Below, piece by piece: positions 38,732-47,715 of a DNA stretch of 64,000 nucleotides; positions within the stretch are counted from its first letter, which is position 1, and each line of letters starts with the position of its first letter. A program made the translations under genes and the position numbers. This DNA comes from Prochlorococcus marinus XMU1404. GTDB taxonomy: Bacteria; Cyanobacteriota; Cyanobacteriia; PCC-6307; Cyanobiaceae. Below the pieces are notes generated by a model, which was not told the DNA's origin, searched no databases, and saw nothing but the letters and a program-made list of their open reading frames with translations. The DNA lies in NCBI RefSeq assembly GCF_017696175.1, contig NZ_JAAORE010000002.1, forward strand, positions 1 to 64,000. Direction: 5' to 3'.

Positions 38732-39175
38732 ATGAATATTATTTTTAGAGAAGTTGATCCTTTTAATTGTTGGATATGGATAAGGTTTTCAGAATCACCA
38801 ACTCAAGATGAAAAAAATTATTTAGATGGTGTTTTTGATAGTTGGTACGTTTTAGGAAGATTAGGCGGATTTAATTCTGAAAATTTGCAAACTCATGAAG
38901 AGGGTTCGGATTTAAGTTGGATGTCCTACGATAATGACCAAAAAAACGCATCTCTTCCAGCATTAATGCATAATTTAGGAATTATGGAATATCAAAACCT
39001 GTGGGGAAGATGTTGGGTCGATTTTGGAACTTCAGACTCCATTTCAATAGATATATTAATTAATTCTTTGAATGAGATATCAAATAATTATGTAAAAATT
39101 GAAGAGTTAATTATTGGGGGTGAAAATAATGATTGGTCAGTTGAAGAACATGAAGATTTAGTTTTCAAAGATTAA
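38732..39175 (+). CDS. DUF3531 family protein
   Basis: The protein has 147 residues, matching in length and text the cyanobacterial/plastid DUF3531 family (FNCWIWIRFSESPTQDE, then FDSWYVLGRLGGFN and WGRCWVDFGT). It is Trp-rich and soluble. Function is unknown. It is 9 bases upstream of rsmE. Confidence 0.85.
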   Translation: MNIIFREVDPFNCWIWIRFSESPTQDEKNYLDGVFDSWYVLGRLGGFNSENLQTHEEGSDLSWMSYDNDQKNASLPALMHNLGIMEYQNLWGRCWVDFGTSDSISIDILINSLNEISNNYVKIEELIIGGENNDWSVEEHEDLVFKD

Positions 39176-39184
39176 GTGTTTTAG

Positions 39185-39958
39185 ATGGAAGACTTAACAA
39201 GATTAATTATTTCCCATGAAAGAATTGAAAATATTAAGAACAATAATTTAGAACTTTCTAAAGAAGAGGCTCATTATTTAAATAAAGTAATGAGGATAAA
39301 AAATGGTAAAAAAATATTTATAGCTAACGGAGAGGGTTCATTATGGAAAGCTATAAAAGTTAAAAATGATTGCTTAGAAATAATTAAATCAAAAAAACCT
39401 TACTTATTTCAAGAACAAGAAATTCACTTATTAGGAATAGCTGTTGTTATACCAAAAAGTGGTTTTGAGGATATTTTAAAAATGTGTACTGAAATAGGAA
39501 TTGATTATATACAGCCATTATTTTCAGAAAGACAGGTAAACAAAAATTTAAATTTTTCTAGAAAACTTTTGAGATGGAATTTAATTATCAATGAAGCTGT
39601 TGAGCAAAGTGAGAGATTATGGAAACCATCTATTTTAAATGGAATGGATATTATTGAATGGCTAAAAAGTAGAGATAATCAAGAAAGAGTTTCAATTTCG
39701 ATAACTAGAGAAGAAACACTATATGACTTAAATCAATGGTTAAGAAAACAACAAGAATTTGGAAATAAAAAAGGAGGTATTTTTTGGAATGTAATTGGTC
39801 CTGAAGGAGGTTGGTCCGCTAAAGAAATTGATTTTTTTAAAAAAAATAATATTACCTTTGTTAAGCTTTCCGACACTATCTTAAGAACTTCAACGGCTAG
39901 TATTAACGCATCAACAATTCTAAATCAGTGGAGAATTGATTTCAAATTAAAGAATTAG
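39185..39958 (+). CDS. rsmE: 16S rRNA (uracil-1498-N3)-methyltransferase
   Basis: The protein has 257 residues. The N-terminal PUA-like part (EAHYLNKVMRIKNG) and the SPOUT knot (VIGPEGGWSAKEIDFF, then LSDTILRTSTASI) are diagnostic of RsmE, which methylates U1498 of 16S rRNA. It lies between DUF3531 (9 bases) and DUF92 (6 bases), forming a tight operon. Confidence 0.92.
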   Translation: MEDLTRLIISHERIENIKNNNLELSKEEAHYLNKVMRIKNGKKIFIANGEGSLWKAIKVKNDCLEIIKSKKPYLFQEQEIHLLGIAVVIPKSGFEDILKMCTEIGIDYIQPLFSERQVNKNLNFSRKLLRWNLIINEAVEQSERLWKPSILNGMDIIEWLKSRDNQERVSISITREETLYDLNQWLRKQQEFGNKKGGIFWNVIGPEGGWSAKEIDFFKKNNITFVKLSDTILRTSTASINASTILNQWRIDFKLKN

Positions 39959-39964
39959 ATAAAA

Positions 39965-40708
39965 ATGGATTTAATTAGAAATCAATTTTTTATAGGTTTT
40001 TGCATTAATTTTATTTTGATTTATATATTTTGCAGGATTCCTTTGATGACGAAAAGTGGTTGGGTAAGTGCAGGCATATTAGGCACAATTTTGTGGGGAT
40101 GTTTGTCTTGGCAGGGATGGATGTCAGTTGTAATTTATTTATTATTTGGATCCCTCGTTACCAAAATAGGTTTTAAATTTAAAAAAGCACAAGGAATTGC
40201 TGAAAAAAGAGGCGGGAGAAGAGGTCCTGAGAATGTATGGGGCTCAGCAGCTACAGGATTATTTCTTGCCATTATGACCAAATTTAATGCTGCCAATGTA
40301 GTGATGTTTAAAGTAGGTTTTGCTGCAAGTTTTGCTGCAAAGTTGGCGGATACTTTTGGTAGCGAAATTGGAAAAAGATTTGGTAAAGACACATACTTAA
40401 TTACTTCACTTAAAAAGGTGGATAGGGGAACTGAGGGCGGAATAAGTATAGAAGGAACATTAGCTAGTGTTTTGGGATCAATATTTATGGCTTTTATAAT
40501 GCTTCGCCTATCAATTATTTCTACAAAAGATCATTTTATAGTTGTTGTAGTTTCTGGATTCTTGGCAACACTTTCTGAAAGTATTATTGGTGCTAAATTT
40601 CAAAACAAATATAAATTAAGTAATGAATTGGTAAATGCTATTCAGACAAGTATTGCTTCTGTTTTTGCTATCTTTGCTCTTATTTTATATTCATATTTTT
40701 TAAATTAA
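39965..40708 (+). CDS. DUF92 membrane protein, VTE6-like (phytyl-phosphate kinase family)
   Basis: The protein has 247 residues with about six membrane helices. The signature KRGGRRGPENVWGSAATG and the conserved FAAKLADTFGSEIG with RGTEGGISIEGTLAS belong to the DUF92 family; the plant member VTE6 phosphorylates phytyl phosphate for tocopherol and phylloquinone recycling. The same function here is an inference from family. Confidence 0.85.
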   Translation: MDLIRNQFFIGFCINFILIYIFCRIPLMTKSGWVSAGILGTILWGCLSWQGWMSVVIYLLFGSLVTKIGFKFKKAQGIAEKRGGRRGPENVWGSAATGLFLAIMTKFNAANVVMFKVGFAASFAAKLADTFGSEIGKRFGKDTYLITSLKKVDRGTEGGISIEGTLASVLGSIFMAFIMLRLSIISTKDHFIVVVVSGFLATLSESIIGAKFQNKYKLSNELVNAIQTSIASVFAIFALILYSYFLN

Positions 40709-40724
40709 TAATATTTGGAAAGAC

Positions 40725-41369
40725 CTAAGATTCTTTCCATTTTGTAAGAATTTCCCAGCTTTTAAGTCTTTGGAAAAGCCAGAAATGACCTTCGGAATTT
40801 AGATGAATTCCATCATGCGTAATCCAATTTTTACTCCTTTTATCAGAGTACATTTCTCTAAAAGTAGGAAGAAATGGGACATTCTGATTGAGGCATACTT
40901 CTTCCATTCTCCTTTCATAAGAATTACAAAAATCATTTGAGTACCATAGACATCCTGCGAACGGCATTTTGCTTTCGTCAACTGGTGTCAAACCAATAAC
41001 AAATAGATTTGTTTGAGAGTTCATTTCATTAATTAGCCTCTCTAATCCATATTCAAATCCATCTATATCTAATTGATGTCTTCCATTTATCTGACCAATT
41101 GCTGCAGTGTCGTTAAGACCTACATTTAGTAGGATTGCTTTAGGTTTATTTCTTCTCGTTTCTCCTCTAGATGACCATTCTTTTTCCCATCTAGATGAAA
41201 CTTTTTCTATCCCATCTCCCCTAACGCCAAGTTGATAAATAACTGGTCCATTTTGGTTATTACCCCAATCTTTTCTAAGCCTCTCACACCATCCACCACC
41301 CTCATTATCTCCCCATCCATAAACTGAGCTATCTCCAATTACAACAAGCTGTTTTGGTAAGCTAATCAC
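40725..41369 (-). CDS. SGNH/GDSL-type hydrolase
   Basis: The protein has 214 residues. Block I VVIGDSSVYGWGD supplies the nucleophile Ser, LLNVGLNDTA the Asn block, and THDGIHLNSEGH the Asp/His dyad, so the catalytic set is complete. No signal peptide is apparent, suggesting a cytoplasmic esterase or lipase. Substrate unknown. It follows phnE after 52 bases. Confidence 0.87.
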   Translation of the reverse strand: MISLPKQLVVIGDSSVYGWGDNEGGGWCERLRKDWGNNQNGPVIYQLGVRGDGIEKVSSRWEKEWSSRGETRRNKPKAILLNVGLNDTAAIGQINGRHQLDIDGFEYGLERLINEMNSQTNLFVIGLTPVDESKMPFAGCLWYSNDFCNSYERRMEEVCLNQNVPFLPTFREMYSDKRSKNWITHDGIHLNSEGHFWLFQRLKSWEILTKWKES

Positions 41370-41420
41370 TATAACCGAGGAAAAAAATAATTACTTGATT
41401 TAACTTTTTATTCTTACAAA

Positions 41421-42923
41421 TCAAGTTAAACTATTTTTGATTTTACCATTTATTAATTCGCCAACTATTGCGATGGAGCTATAAGCTATCAAAACTATGG
41501 TGACTTCTTGCCATGCGAAGGAACTTAGTGATTCTTGCAATTGCCACCCTAGACCAATACTTCCAATAACCCCAACAATTGCAGTTTCTCTAATAATGAT
41601 GTCAGATCTATAAGCGCAATATGCTAAGTAACTTTTTGCTTGTTGAGAAAATAAACCTAAAAGCCAACTAGTCTTTTTTGAGATTCCTAGAGATTTCATT
41701 GCAATATAATTTCTCTTGTCTTGGCTATCTAGATTTGTAAAAAGTAATTTGCTAGTAATACCAGCATTGTGGAGACCTAATGTTAAAGCTGCTAAAGATA
41801 AAGAAGGATTATTGAAAGTTAATAGAGTAAGAAGTATTACAGGTGTAGGTATTAAACGTAATAAAAATGCAAAAATTTTTATAAAAATTTTAGAACTATT
41901 GTTGTTAAAAATTCCTATTACTAATGGAGGTAAACTAATTGCGATTCCTGTTGAAAAAAGACTTAAAATTATTGTTTCTAATATAAGTTTTAAGAAATCA
42001 AATAATCCTAAATCTGAGCTTGATTTAAATAGAGAACTAACGGAATTAAAATTTTCAAAATTATTATTAAAAATAAAATAAAGAAAATATGAAAAAGAAA
42101 ATAAAATTGTTATGAAAAAAACTGCAATAAAAAAAATAGATAGGATTTTATTTGTAGTATTAAATTTTGTTTTTTTGAATATTAATCCAGAAATAATTAT
42201 CAAAATTGCTAAGGACCATAAATAAGTCCATAACTCTCTAAAATTCAAAGTTTGGAAAGATAAAAAAATACTGGTACCTATTCCTCCAATCCCAAAAAGT
42301 CCTAAAATCACAGTACTTCTTATTGAACACTCTAATCGATATAAACCAAAGTTTTTAAATGTATTTATTATTGGATTCCATATTAAAGTTAGTAAAGAAG
42401 AAAATTTAGGTGCATTTATTTGATTTATAGATTCAAAACTTTTGTAGTCAATAGTTTCTATTTGTTCAGCAAAAACTTTTGAATTTACAGCAATATAAGG
42501 TATACATATAGCTATTATTCCTATCGAAAAATTTATTCCATATATTTGCATTAATATTATTCCCCAAACCACTTCGTGTATAGATCTAATTATTGTTAGA
42601 AAAAACCTTATTAATCGGTAGAAAAAATTTGGAATATTAAAGATTTTATAAAAAATATTTGAGGAAATTATTCCAAAAATTGCTCCAAAAATAATACTTA
42701 CTAACCAACTAAAAAAACCAATTAAAATAGTTTCATTTAATCGCTTAATTACGGTAATAATAATTTCATTATCGATTTTGGGATTAAATGCAGAAATTAA
42801 GAATTCTTGGAATAATTTAAATCCTCCAAAATGAATATTGTTTATTAATTGATACCCTAGAGGTATGCATACCAAAATTGGAAGAAAAGATAATGAGGTA
42901 TAGTTTAATTTTAATTTTTTCAA
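41421..42923 (-). CDS. phnE: Phosphonate-type ABC transporter permease, fused double PhnE
   Basis: The protein has 500 residues, about twice the usual PhnE, with two homologous permease halves. Each half carries an EAA-type loop (YRLECSIRSTVILGLFGIGG and YRSDIIIRETAIVGVIGSIG). It would form a complete membrane channel with PhnC and PhnD. The stop/start spacing to phnC is 4 bases. Substrate could be phosphonate, phosphite or related reduced phosphorus. Confidence 0.85.
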   Translation of the reverse strand: MKKLKLNYTSLSFLPILVCIPLGYQLINNIHFGGFKLFQEFLISAFNPKIDNEIIITVIKRLNETILIGFFSWLVSIIFGAIFGIISSNIFYKIFNIPNFFYRLIRFFLTIIRSIHEVVWGIILMQIYGINFSIGIIAICIPYIAVNSKVFAEQIETIDYKSFESINQINAPKFSSLLTLIWNPIINTFKNFGLYRLECSIRSTVILGLFGIGGIGTSIFLSFQTLNFRELWTYLWSLAILIIISGLIFKKTKFNTTNKILSIFFIAVFFITILFSFSYFLYFIFNNNFENFNSVSSLFKSSSDLGLFDFLKLILETIILSLFSTGIAISLPPLVIGIFNNNSSKIFIKIFAFLLRLIPTPVILLTLLTFNNPSLSLAALTLGLHNAGITSKLLFTNLDSQDKRNYIAMKSLGISKKTSWLLGLFSQQAKSYLAYCAYRSDIIIRETAIVGVIGSIGLGWQLQESLSSFAWQEVTIVLIAYSSIAIVGELINGKIKNSLT

Positions 42924-42927
42924 TTAA

Positions 42928-43668
42928 TTAATATATTTTCTCTACATGAATCTTTTTTAAGTTATTTCTTTTGATATTGAAAAAAATTTTACCATCCCTT
43001 ATTCCAATAACTTTATCGAAATCGTTCAGCAAATCTAATCGATGTAATGCAACTAATACCGTCTTTGGGGATTTTTTTGTATCATTTTTATTGACACTTT
43101 CTAGCATTAGGTTTTTAATTGTTGTTATCAATTTGGGATCTAGATTATTAAAAGGCTCATCTGCAAGTAATATATTTGATTCTTGAATTAATGATCTAGC
43201 TATAGCCACCCTTTGTTTTTGCCCCCCAGATAGTTTTCTGATTTTTTTGTCGTAAATAGAGTTATGAAGTCTACATAATTTCATATATTTATGCGCCTTC
43301 TTAAAAGAACTTATATTTAGTAAATTTTTAAAAGCGAAATAAAAATTGTTTTCCGCTAGTAGTCCACAATTAACATTTTGTTCTGCAGAGAGATCTTCTA
43401 TTAATCTTAAATCTTGCCATATTGTTGTTATTTTACTTTTCTGCTTTCTATCTAATTCCTCGAAACTTTCGTTGAATAATTTAACCTCACCTTGAGTTGG
43501 CTTTATAGTGCCATTAAGTACTGATATAAGAGTAGTTTTTCCTGAACCGCTTTTACCTAAAAGTGCAATTTTTTCCCCAGAATTTATTTTTAGATTTATT
43601 TTATTTAGGATCAGATCATTTTTGTATTTATAAGATATGTTTTTTAATTCTAATACAGTATTATTCAT
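42928..43668 (-). CDS. phnC: Phosphonate-type ABC transporter ATPase
   Basis: The protein has 246 residues: Walker [12 protein letters not shown], the Q-loop in IWQDLRLIEDLS, signature LSGGQKQRVAIARSL, Walker B ILLADEPFNNLD, and the switch His in LVALHRLDLL. It starts 4 bases inside the end of phnD. Confidence 0.88.
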   Translation of the reverse strand: MNNTVLELKNISYKYKNDLILNKINLKINSGEKIALLGKSGSGKTTLISVLNGTIKPTQGEVKLFNESFEELDRKQKSKITTIWQDLRLIEDLSAEQNVNCGLLAENNFYFAFKNLLNISSFKKAHKYMKLCRLHNSIYDKKIRKLSGGQKQRVAIARSLIQESNILLADEPFNNLDPKLITTIKNLMLESVNKNDTKKSPKTVLVALHRLDLLNDFDKVIGIRDGKIFFNIKRNNLKKIHVEKIY

Positions 43669-44558
43669 CTAATTTTATTTAATTTCCTCCCGATTTCCTC
43701 TATATTTTTATATTGTTTTGATTCTGCCTTTATAAATCTTTTTGCATTGAACATATCTAATATCTGTTTATGTGATTTTTGCTTTATATCTAAATCTAAA
43801 ATTACTGATTTAAGTTTGTTTGTAAACCCTTCCCCGAATCGATTGTCAAGATCCCCTTGAGCAATCCAATGATAGTCAACAAATTCTGGGGTGATCCAGA
43901 ATAATTCTGAATTACTTGCCCTTTTGGGATTATTTTTAAGAGTGTTTCTCCATACTTGTTTATTTAAAGCTCCAGCATCAAACGCCCCACTATTGACTAA
44001 AGCTATAGTGGCATCATGACTCCCACTAAAACCTGCTTTTTTGCCTTTAAAGTTTTTGATTTCTACTCCTGCTTGATTTAAAAAATATTCTGGCATTAAT
44101 CTTCCAGAAGTTGAGTTTTCAGAGCCAAAAGTAAATCTTAAATTCTTTAGTTTTTTAAGTCCTTTAATGTTTGAAATTGAGTTAAGTTCTAAATTTTTGT
44201 TTACTATAAAAACACTTTTAAATTCCTTATCGATATCTCTTTGAGCTATGACAATTGAATTAGGTGTTTGTAATCTTGCTTGAACTCCTGATAAACCGCC
44301 AAACCAAACTAAATCTAAATCTTTAGTTCTAAATCCAGTTACTGCTGCAACATAATTAATAACAGGAATGTATTTAACTTCTACAGCAAGTTGTTTGGAT
44401 AATTCTTTTGAAAATAAATTAAATCTTTTGTCCAAAACATCTTGGTTTTGATCAGGTATTGCTCCAACTTTTAAAACTTTGGGATTTGAAAATACAGGTG
44501 ATGAAAAAACAGAAAATAATAGAGATGAACTTAGTAGGAAATTCTTTAAGTTAAACAT
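43665..44558 (-). CDS. phnD: Phosphonate/phosphite-type periplasmic binding protein
   Basis: The protein has 297 residues with a signal peptide (MFNLKNFLLSSSLLFSVFSS). It has PhnD-family text: LKVGAIPDQNQDVLDKRF, DLVWFGGLSGVQAR, the STSGRLMPEYF ligand loop, and FSGSHDATIALVNSGAFDAGAL. Prochlorococcus PhnD proteins are known to bind phosphite or methylphosphonate; which applies here is not decidable. It is 12 bases downstream of the aminotransferase gene. Confidence 0.9.
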   Translation of the reverse strand: MFNLKNFLLSSSLLFSVFSSPVFSNPKVLKVGAIPDQNQDVLDKRFNLFSKELSKQLAVEVKYIPVINYVAAVTGFRTKDLDLVWFGGLSGVQARLQTPNSIVIAQRDIDKEFKSVFIVNKNLELNSISNIKGLKKLKNLRFTFGSENSTSGRLMPEYFLNQAGVEIKNFKGKKAGFSGSHDATIALVNSGAFDAGALNKQVWRNTLKNNPKRASNSELFWITPEFVDYHWIAQGDLDNRFGEGFTNKLKSVILDLDIKQKSHKQILDMFNAKRFIKAESKQYKNIEEIGRKLNKIR

Positions 44559-44570
44559 AACTTAGTTAAA

Positions 44571-45749
44571 TTAATAGTATTCAGAGATTGCTTTTTCAAT
44601 CCTTTGTAGTCCATCTTTTATTTTAATTTCTGAAGCTGCACAAGATATTCTTATACATTGATCAGCTCCAAAAGCTTTTCCAGGTACAACAACTAATCCG
44701 TAATCTTGAAGAGCTTTATTGCAGAAATCAACAGAAGTAATTGAGGAGTTGGGTAATTTTGGAAATGCGTAAAATGCTCCGTTAGGTTCTTCAATATAAA
44801 TCCCATTTATATTATTAAGGCCCTCATAGAGAAGTCTTCTTCTTTGATCATAATAGCTATTTATCATTGAGAAATACTCATTATTAATTTTTAAAGCCTC
44901 TAAAGCACCTTTTTGAACAAAGGAGCAAACATTACTTGTACTTTGACTTTGTAATGCTGAGGATGCTTTGATTACATCTTTGGGACCTATTAAATAACCT
45001 ATCCTCCAGCCAGTCATGGCCCATCCTTTCGCAAACCCATTTATTATAAAAATTCTATCTTTTAAGTCATTTGCTAATGAAGATAAACTGTAGTGTTTAA
45101 ATTCTTTTTTAAGGATTAGTTCGTAAATCTCATCAGAAAGAATATTGATATTTGGATTTTCTCTAGCTAAATCGGCAATTTGTAATAATTCTTCCTTTGA
45201 CATAACTCTTCCAGTAGGGTTATTCGGAGAATTGATAATTATAAATTTAGTTTTTGAAGAGATTTTAGACTTCAAATCTTCTATATTTATTTTGAATCCA
45301 TCTTCTGCAGAAGAATTTGTAAAAATTGGCTTCCCACCCGCCAATCTAACCATCTGGGGATAACTTAACCAATATGGAGAGGGAATAATAACTTCGTCTC
45401 CAGTATTTAACAATACTTGGAAAAGATTATATATTGCTTGCTTAGCACCATTTGTGACCATTACATTTTCAAATTCATAATTTAAATCGTTTTGAATTTG
45501 AAGTTTATTTGCAATTGCTTTTCGGAGATCTAAATTCCCCGCTGCGGGCCCGTACTTTGTAAATCCATCAAATATAGCTTTACTTGTAGCCTCTATAACT
45601 TCTTTTGGGGCATCAAAATCAGGTTCACCTGCACTTAAATTGCAAATATCTACTCCTTCTGCAGATAATTGATTTGCTTTAGCACTTATCTGCAATGTAA
45701 GAGAAGGCTCAATTGAAAGTGCCCGATCAGATAAATTAACTTGACTCAT
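44571..45749 (-). CDS. aspC: Class I aminotransferase, probable aspartate aminotransferase
   Basis: ATG 45749 gives 392 residues starting MSQVNLSDRALSIEPSLTL, the usual start for this family; an ATG at 45782 would add 11 residues. Motifs include NLSAGEPDFDAP, GAKQAIYNLFQVLL, NSPNNPTGRVM, and the PLP lysine in NGFAKGWAMTGWRIGY. The CISCAASEIKI end carries the conserved Arg that binds carboxylate. It interconverts aspartate and oxaloacetate in the cytoplasm. Confidence 0.88.
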   Translation of the reverse strand: MSQVNLSDRALSIEPSLTLQISAKANQLSAEGVDICNLSAGEPDFDAPKEVIEATSKAIFDGFTKYGPAAGNLDLRKAIANKLQIQNDLNYEFENVMVTNGAKQAIYNLFQVLLNTGDEVIIPSPYWLSYPQMVRLAGGKPIFTNSSAEDGFKINIEDLKSKISSKTKFIIINSPNNPTGRVMSKEELLQIADLARENPNINILSDEIYELILKKEFKHYSLSSLANDLKDRIFIINGFAKGWAMTGWRIGYLIGPKDVIKASSALQSQSTSNVCSFVQKGALEALKINNEYFSMINSYYDQRRRLLYEGLNNINGIYIEEPNGAFYAFPKLPNSSITSVDFCNKALQDYGLVVVPGKAFGADQCIRISCAASEIKIKDGLQRIEKAISEYY

Positions 45750-45897
45750 TGACTTATGACTTTTCAAATATGACAAATGCATAAATTAAGAATAAATAAA
45801 ACTATCACACTATGGTTTAATTTAGTTCATTTTCTTAATCTATTTTATTTTCATGTTTTGAGTTCTTAAGATAAAAATATTTAAAGTTTTATTTTCG

Positions 45898-46401
45898 GTG
45901 AAAAGGTTAGTAATTGGGAGAGGAAGTGTATTTGCAGATTTGTTAGTAATTGGTGAGGCACCTGGAGCCCAGGAAGATTTAGAAGGAAAACCTTATGTAG
46001 GTAAATCTGGTAAGTTATTAAACGAATTATTAGTACAAGCTGGAATTGATTATAAGAAGGATGTTTATTTTTGTAATGTAATTAAATGTCGTCCACCAAA
46101 TAATAGAAAACCCACGGCTAGAGAAATTAATATTCATAAACCTTGGTTATTACAGCAAATAAAGTTAGTCGATCCAAAATTTATATTACTTACTGGTTCT
46201 ACTGCCATGACAGCTATTTTAGAAGTTAAAGATCCTATAAGTAATTTAAGAGGTCAATGGATTAAAAAAGATGGGAGAGAAATTATGGTAATTTTTCATC
46301 CATCTTATTTGTTGAGATTTCCTTCAAAAGAAATCAATAAACCTTACCATCTAACTTTGAAAGACCTAGAGAATGTAAGTGGTAAACTATATGCCGTATA
46401 A
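45898..46401 (+). CDS. Reduced family 4 uracil-DNA glycosylase-like protein, Fe-S ligands mostly missing
   Basis: The protein has 167 residues from GTG 45898; an in-frame TGA at 45859 limits any extension. The family core is clear: LLVIGEAPGAQEDLEGKPY, VGKSGKLLNELL, KCRPPNNRKPT and HPSYLLRFP. Family 4 enzymes coordinate a 4Fe-4S cluster with four Cys residues: two near the N-terminus, one in KCRPP, one before PxL. Here the N-terminal pair is absent and the last is replaced (INIHKPWL), leaving one. It should excise uracil from DNA if active. Confidence 0.8.
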   Translation: MKRLVIGRGSVFADLLVIGEAPGAQEDLEGKPYVGKSGKLLNELLVQAGIDYKKDVYFCNVIKCRPPNNRKPTAREINIHKPWLLQQIKLVDPKFILLTGSTAMTAILEVKDPISNLRGQWIKKDGREIMVIFHPSYLLRFPSKEINKPYHLTLKDLENVSGKLYAV

Positions 46402-46436
46402 TTTAGTGAAATCCTTTTTGAATATCAAGAATTTTA

Positions 46437-47654
46437 ATGTCATTAACTCAATCTAAAGAGGTTAATAGTCTCTCCAAAAGATATTCAACTCATATTGAGA
46501 GAAGGATAACTAGAACAGTAATGGTGGGTGATATAGCTATTGGAAGTGATTATCCAGTAAGAGTTCAATCGATGATAAATGAAGATACTATGGATGTCGA
46601 AAATGCTTACTTAGCTATCAAAAGACTTCATGATGTGGGTTGTGAAATAGTAAGGTTAACTGTCCCTTCCTTAGCACATGCCAAAGCAGTAGGAGATATA
46701 AAGGCAAAATTACTAGAAAATAATATAAATACCCCCTTGGTGGCTGATGTTCACCATAATGGTATGAAAATTGCAATGGAAGTTGCAAAACATGTTGATA
46801 AAGTAAGAATTAATCCTGGATTGTTTGTTTTTGAAAAATCAGACCCTACAAGAACTGAATATACAGATGAGGAATTTGAAACTATTAAGCAAACAATACT
46901 TAAAAGATTTACCCCTTTAGTTGAAGTTTTAAAGGCTGAAAACAAAGCTCTAAGGATTGGAGTAAATCATGGGTCTCTATCTGAGAGGATGCTTTTTACT
47001 TATGGAGATACGCCATTAGGAATGACAGAATCTGCGATGGAGTTCGTCAAAATTTGTGATGAGCTTGATTTTCATAACATAATTATTTCTATGAAAGCTT
47101 CTAGGGCTCCGGTCATGATGGCAGCTTACAGAATGATTGCAGATAGGCTTGACTCAGAAGGATATAACTATCCCTTACATTTAGGAGTGACCGAAGCTGG
47201 TGATGGTGATTATGGAAGGATTAAAAGTACTGCTGGAATTGGAACGCTTTTAGCAGAGGGATTAGGAGATACCATCAGGGTTTCCTTAACAGAAGCTCCA
47301 GAAAAGGAAATACCAGTGTGCTATTCAATTTTGCAATCTTTAGGATTAAGAAAAACAATGGTTGAATACATCAGTTGCCCTAGCTGTGGGAGAACACTTT
47401 TCAATTTAGAAGAAGTTGTAGACAAAGTTAGGAACGCCACTTCACATTTGACGGGTTTAGATATAGCAATAATGGGATGCATAGTAAACGGACCTGGAGA
47501 AATGGCAGATGCTGATTATGGCTATGTGGGGAAAGGAAAGGGAACTATTGCTTTATATAGGAGGAAAGAAGAAATAAAAAGAGTACCTGAAGATGAGGGT
47601 GTTAATGCTTTAATTCAGCTAATTAAGGATGATGGAAAGTGGATTGATCCTTAA
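46437..47654 (+). CDS. ispG: 4-hydroxy-3-methylbut-2-enyl diphosphate synthase (IspG/GcpE)
   Basis: The protein has 405 residues. Text is typical: [49 protein letters not shown], and the cluster ligands in [16 protein letters not shown] and [17 protein letters not shown]. The enzyme makes HMBPP from MEcPP in the plastid-type isoprenoid pathway, using ferredoxin and a 4Fe-4S cluster. Confidence 0.96.
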   Translation: MSLTQSKEVNSLSKRYSTHIERRITRTVMVGDIAIGSDYPVRVQSMINEDTMDVENAYLAIKRLHDVGCEIVRLTVPSLAHAKAVGDIKAKLLENNINTPLVADVHHNGMKIAMEVAKHVDKVRINPGLFVFEKSDPTRTEYTDEEFETIKQTILKRFTPLVEVLKAENKALRIGVNHGSLSERMLFTYGDTPLGMTESAMEFVKICDELDFHNIIISMKASRAPVMMAAYRMIADRLDSEGYNYPLHLGVTEAGDGDYGRIKSTAGIGTLLAEGLGDTIRVSLTEAPEKEIPVCYSILQSLGLRKTMVEYISCPSCGRTLFNLEEVVDKVRNATSHLTGLDIAIMGCIVNGPGEMADADYGYVGKGKGTIALYRRKEEIKRVPEDEGVNALIQLIKDDGKWIDP

Positions 47655-47715
47655 GGATTAATTAAATTTTGTCATTTTAAATGAAATTTTTATACCATTA
47701 AGAAATCTAGATCCT

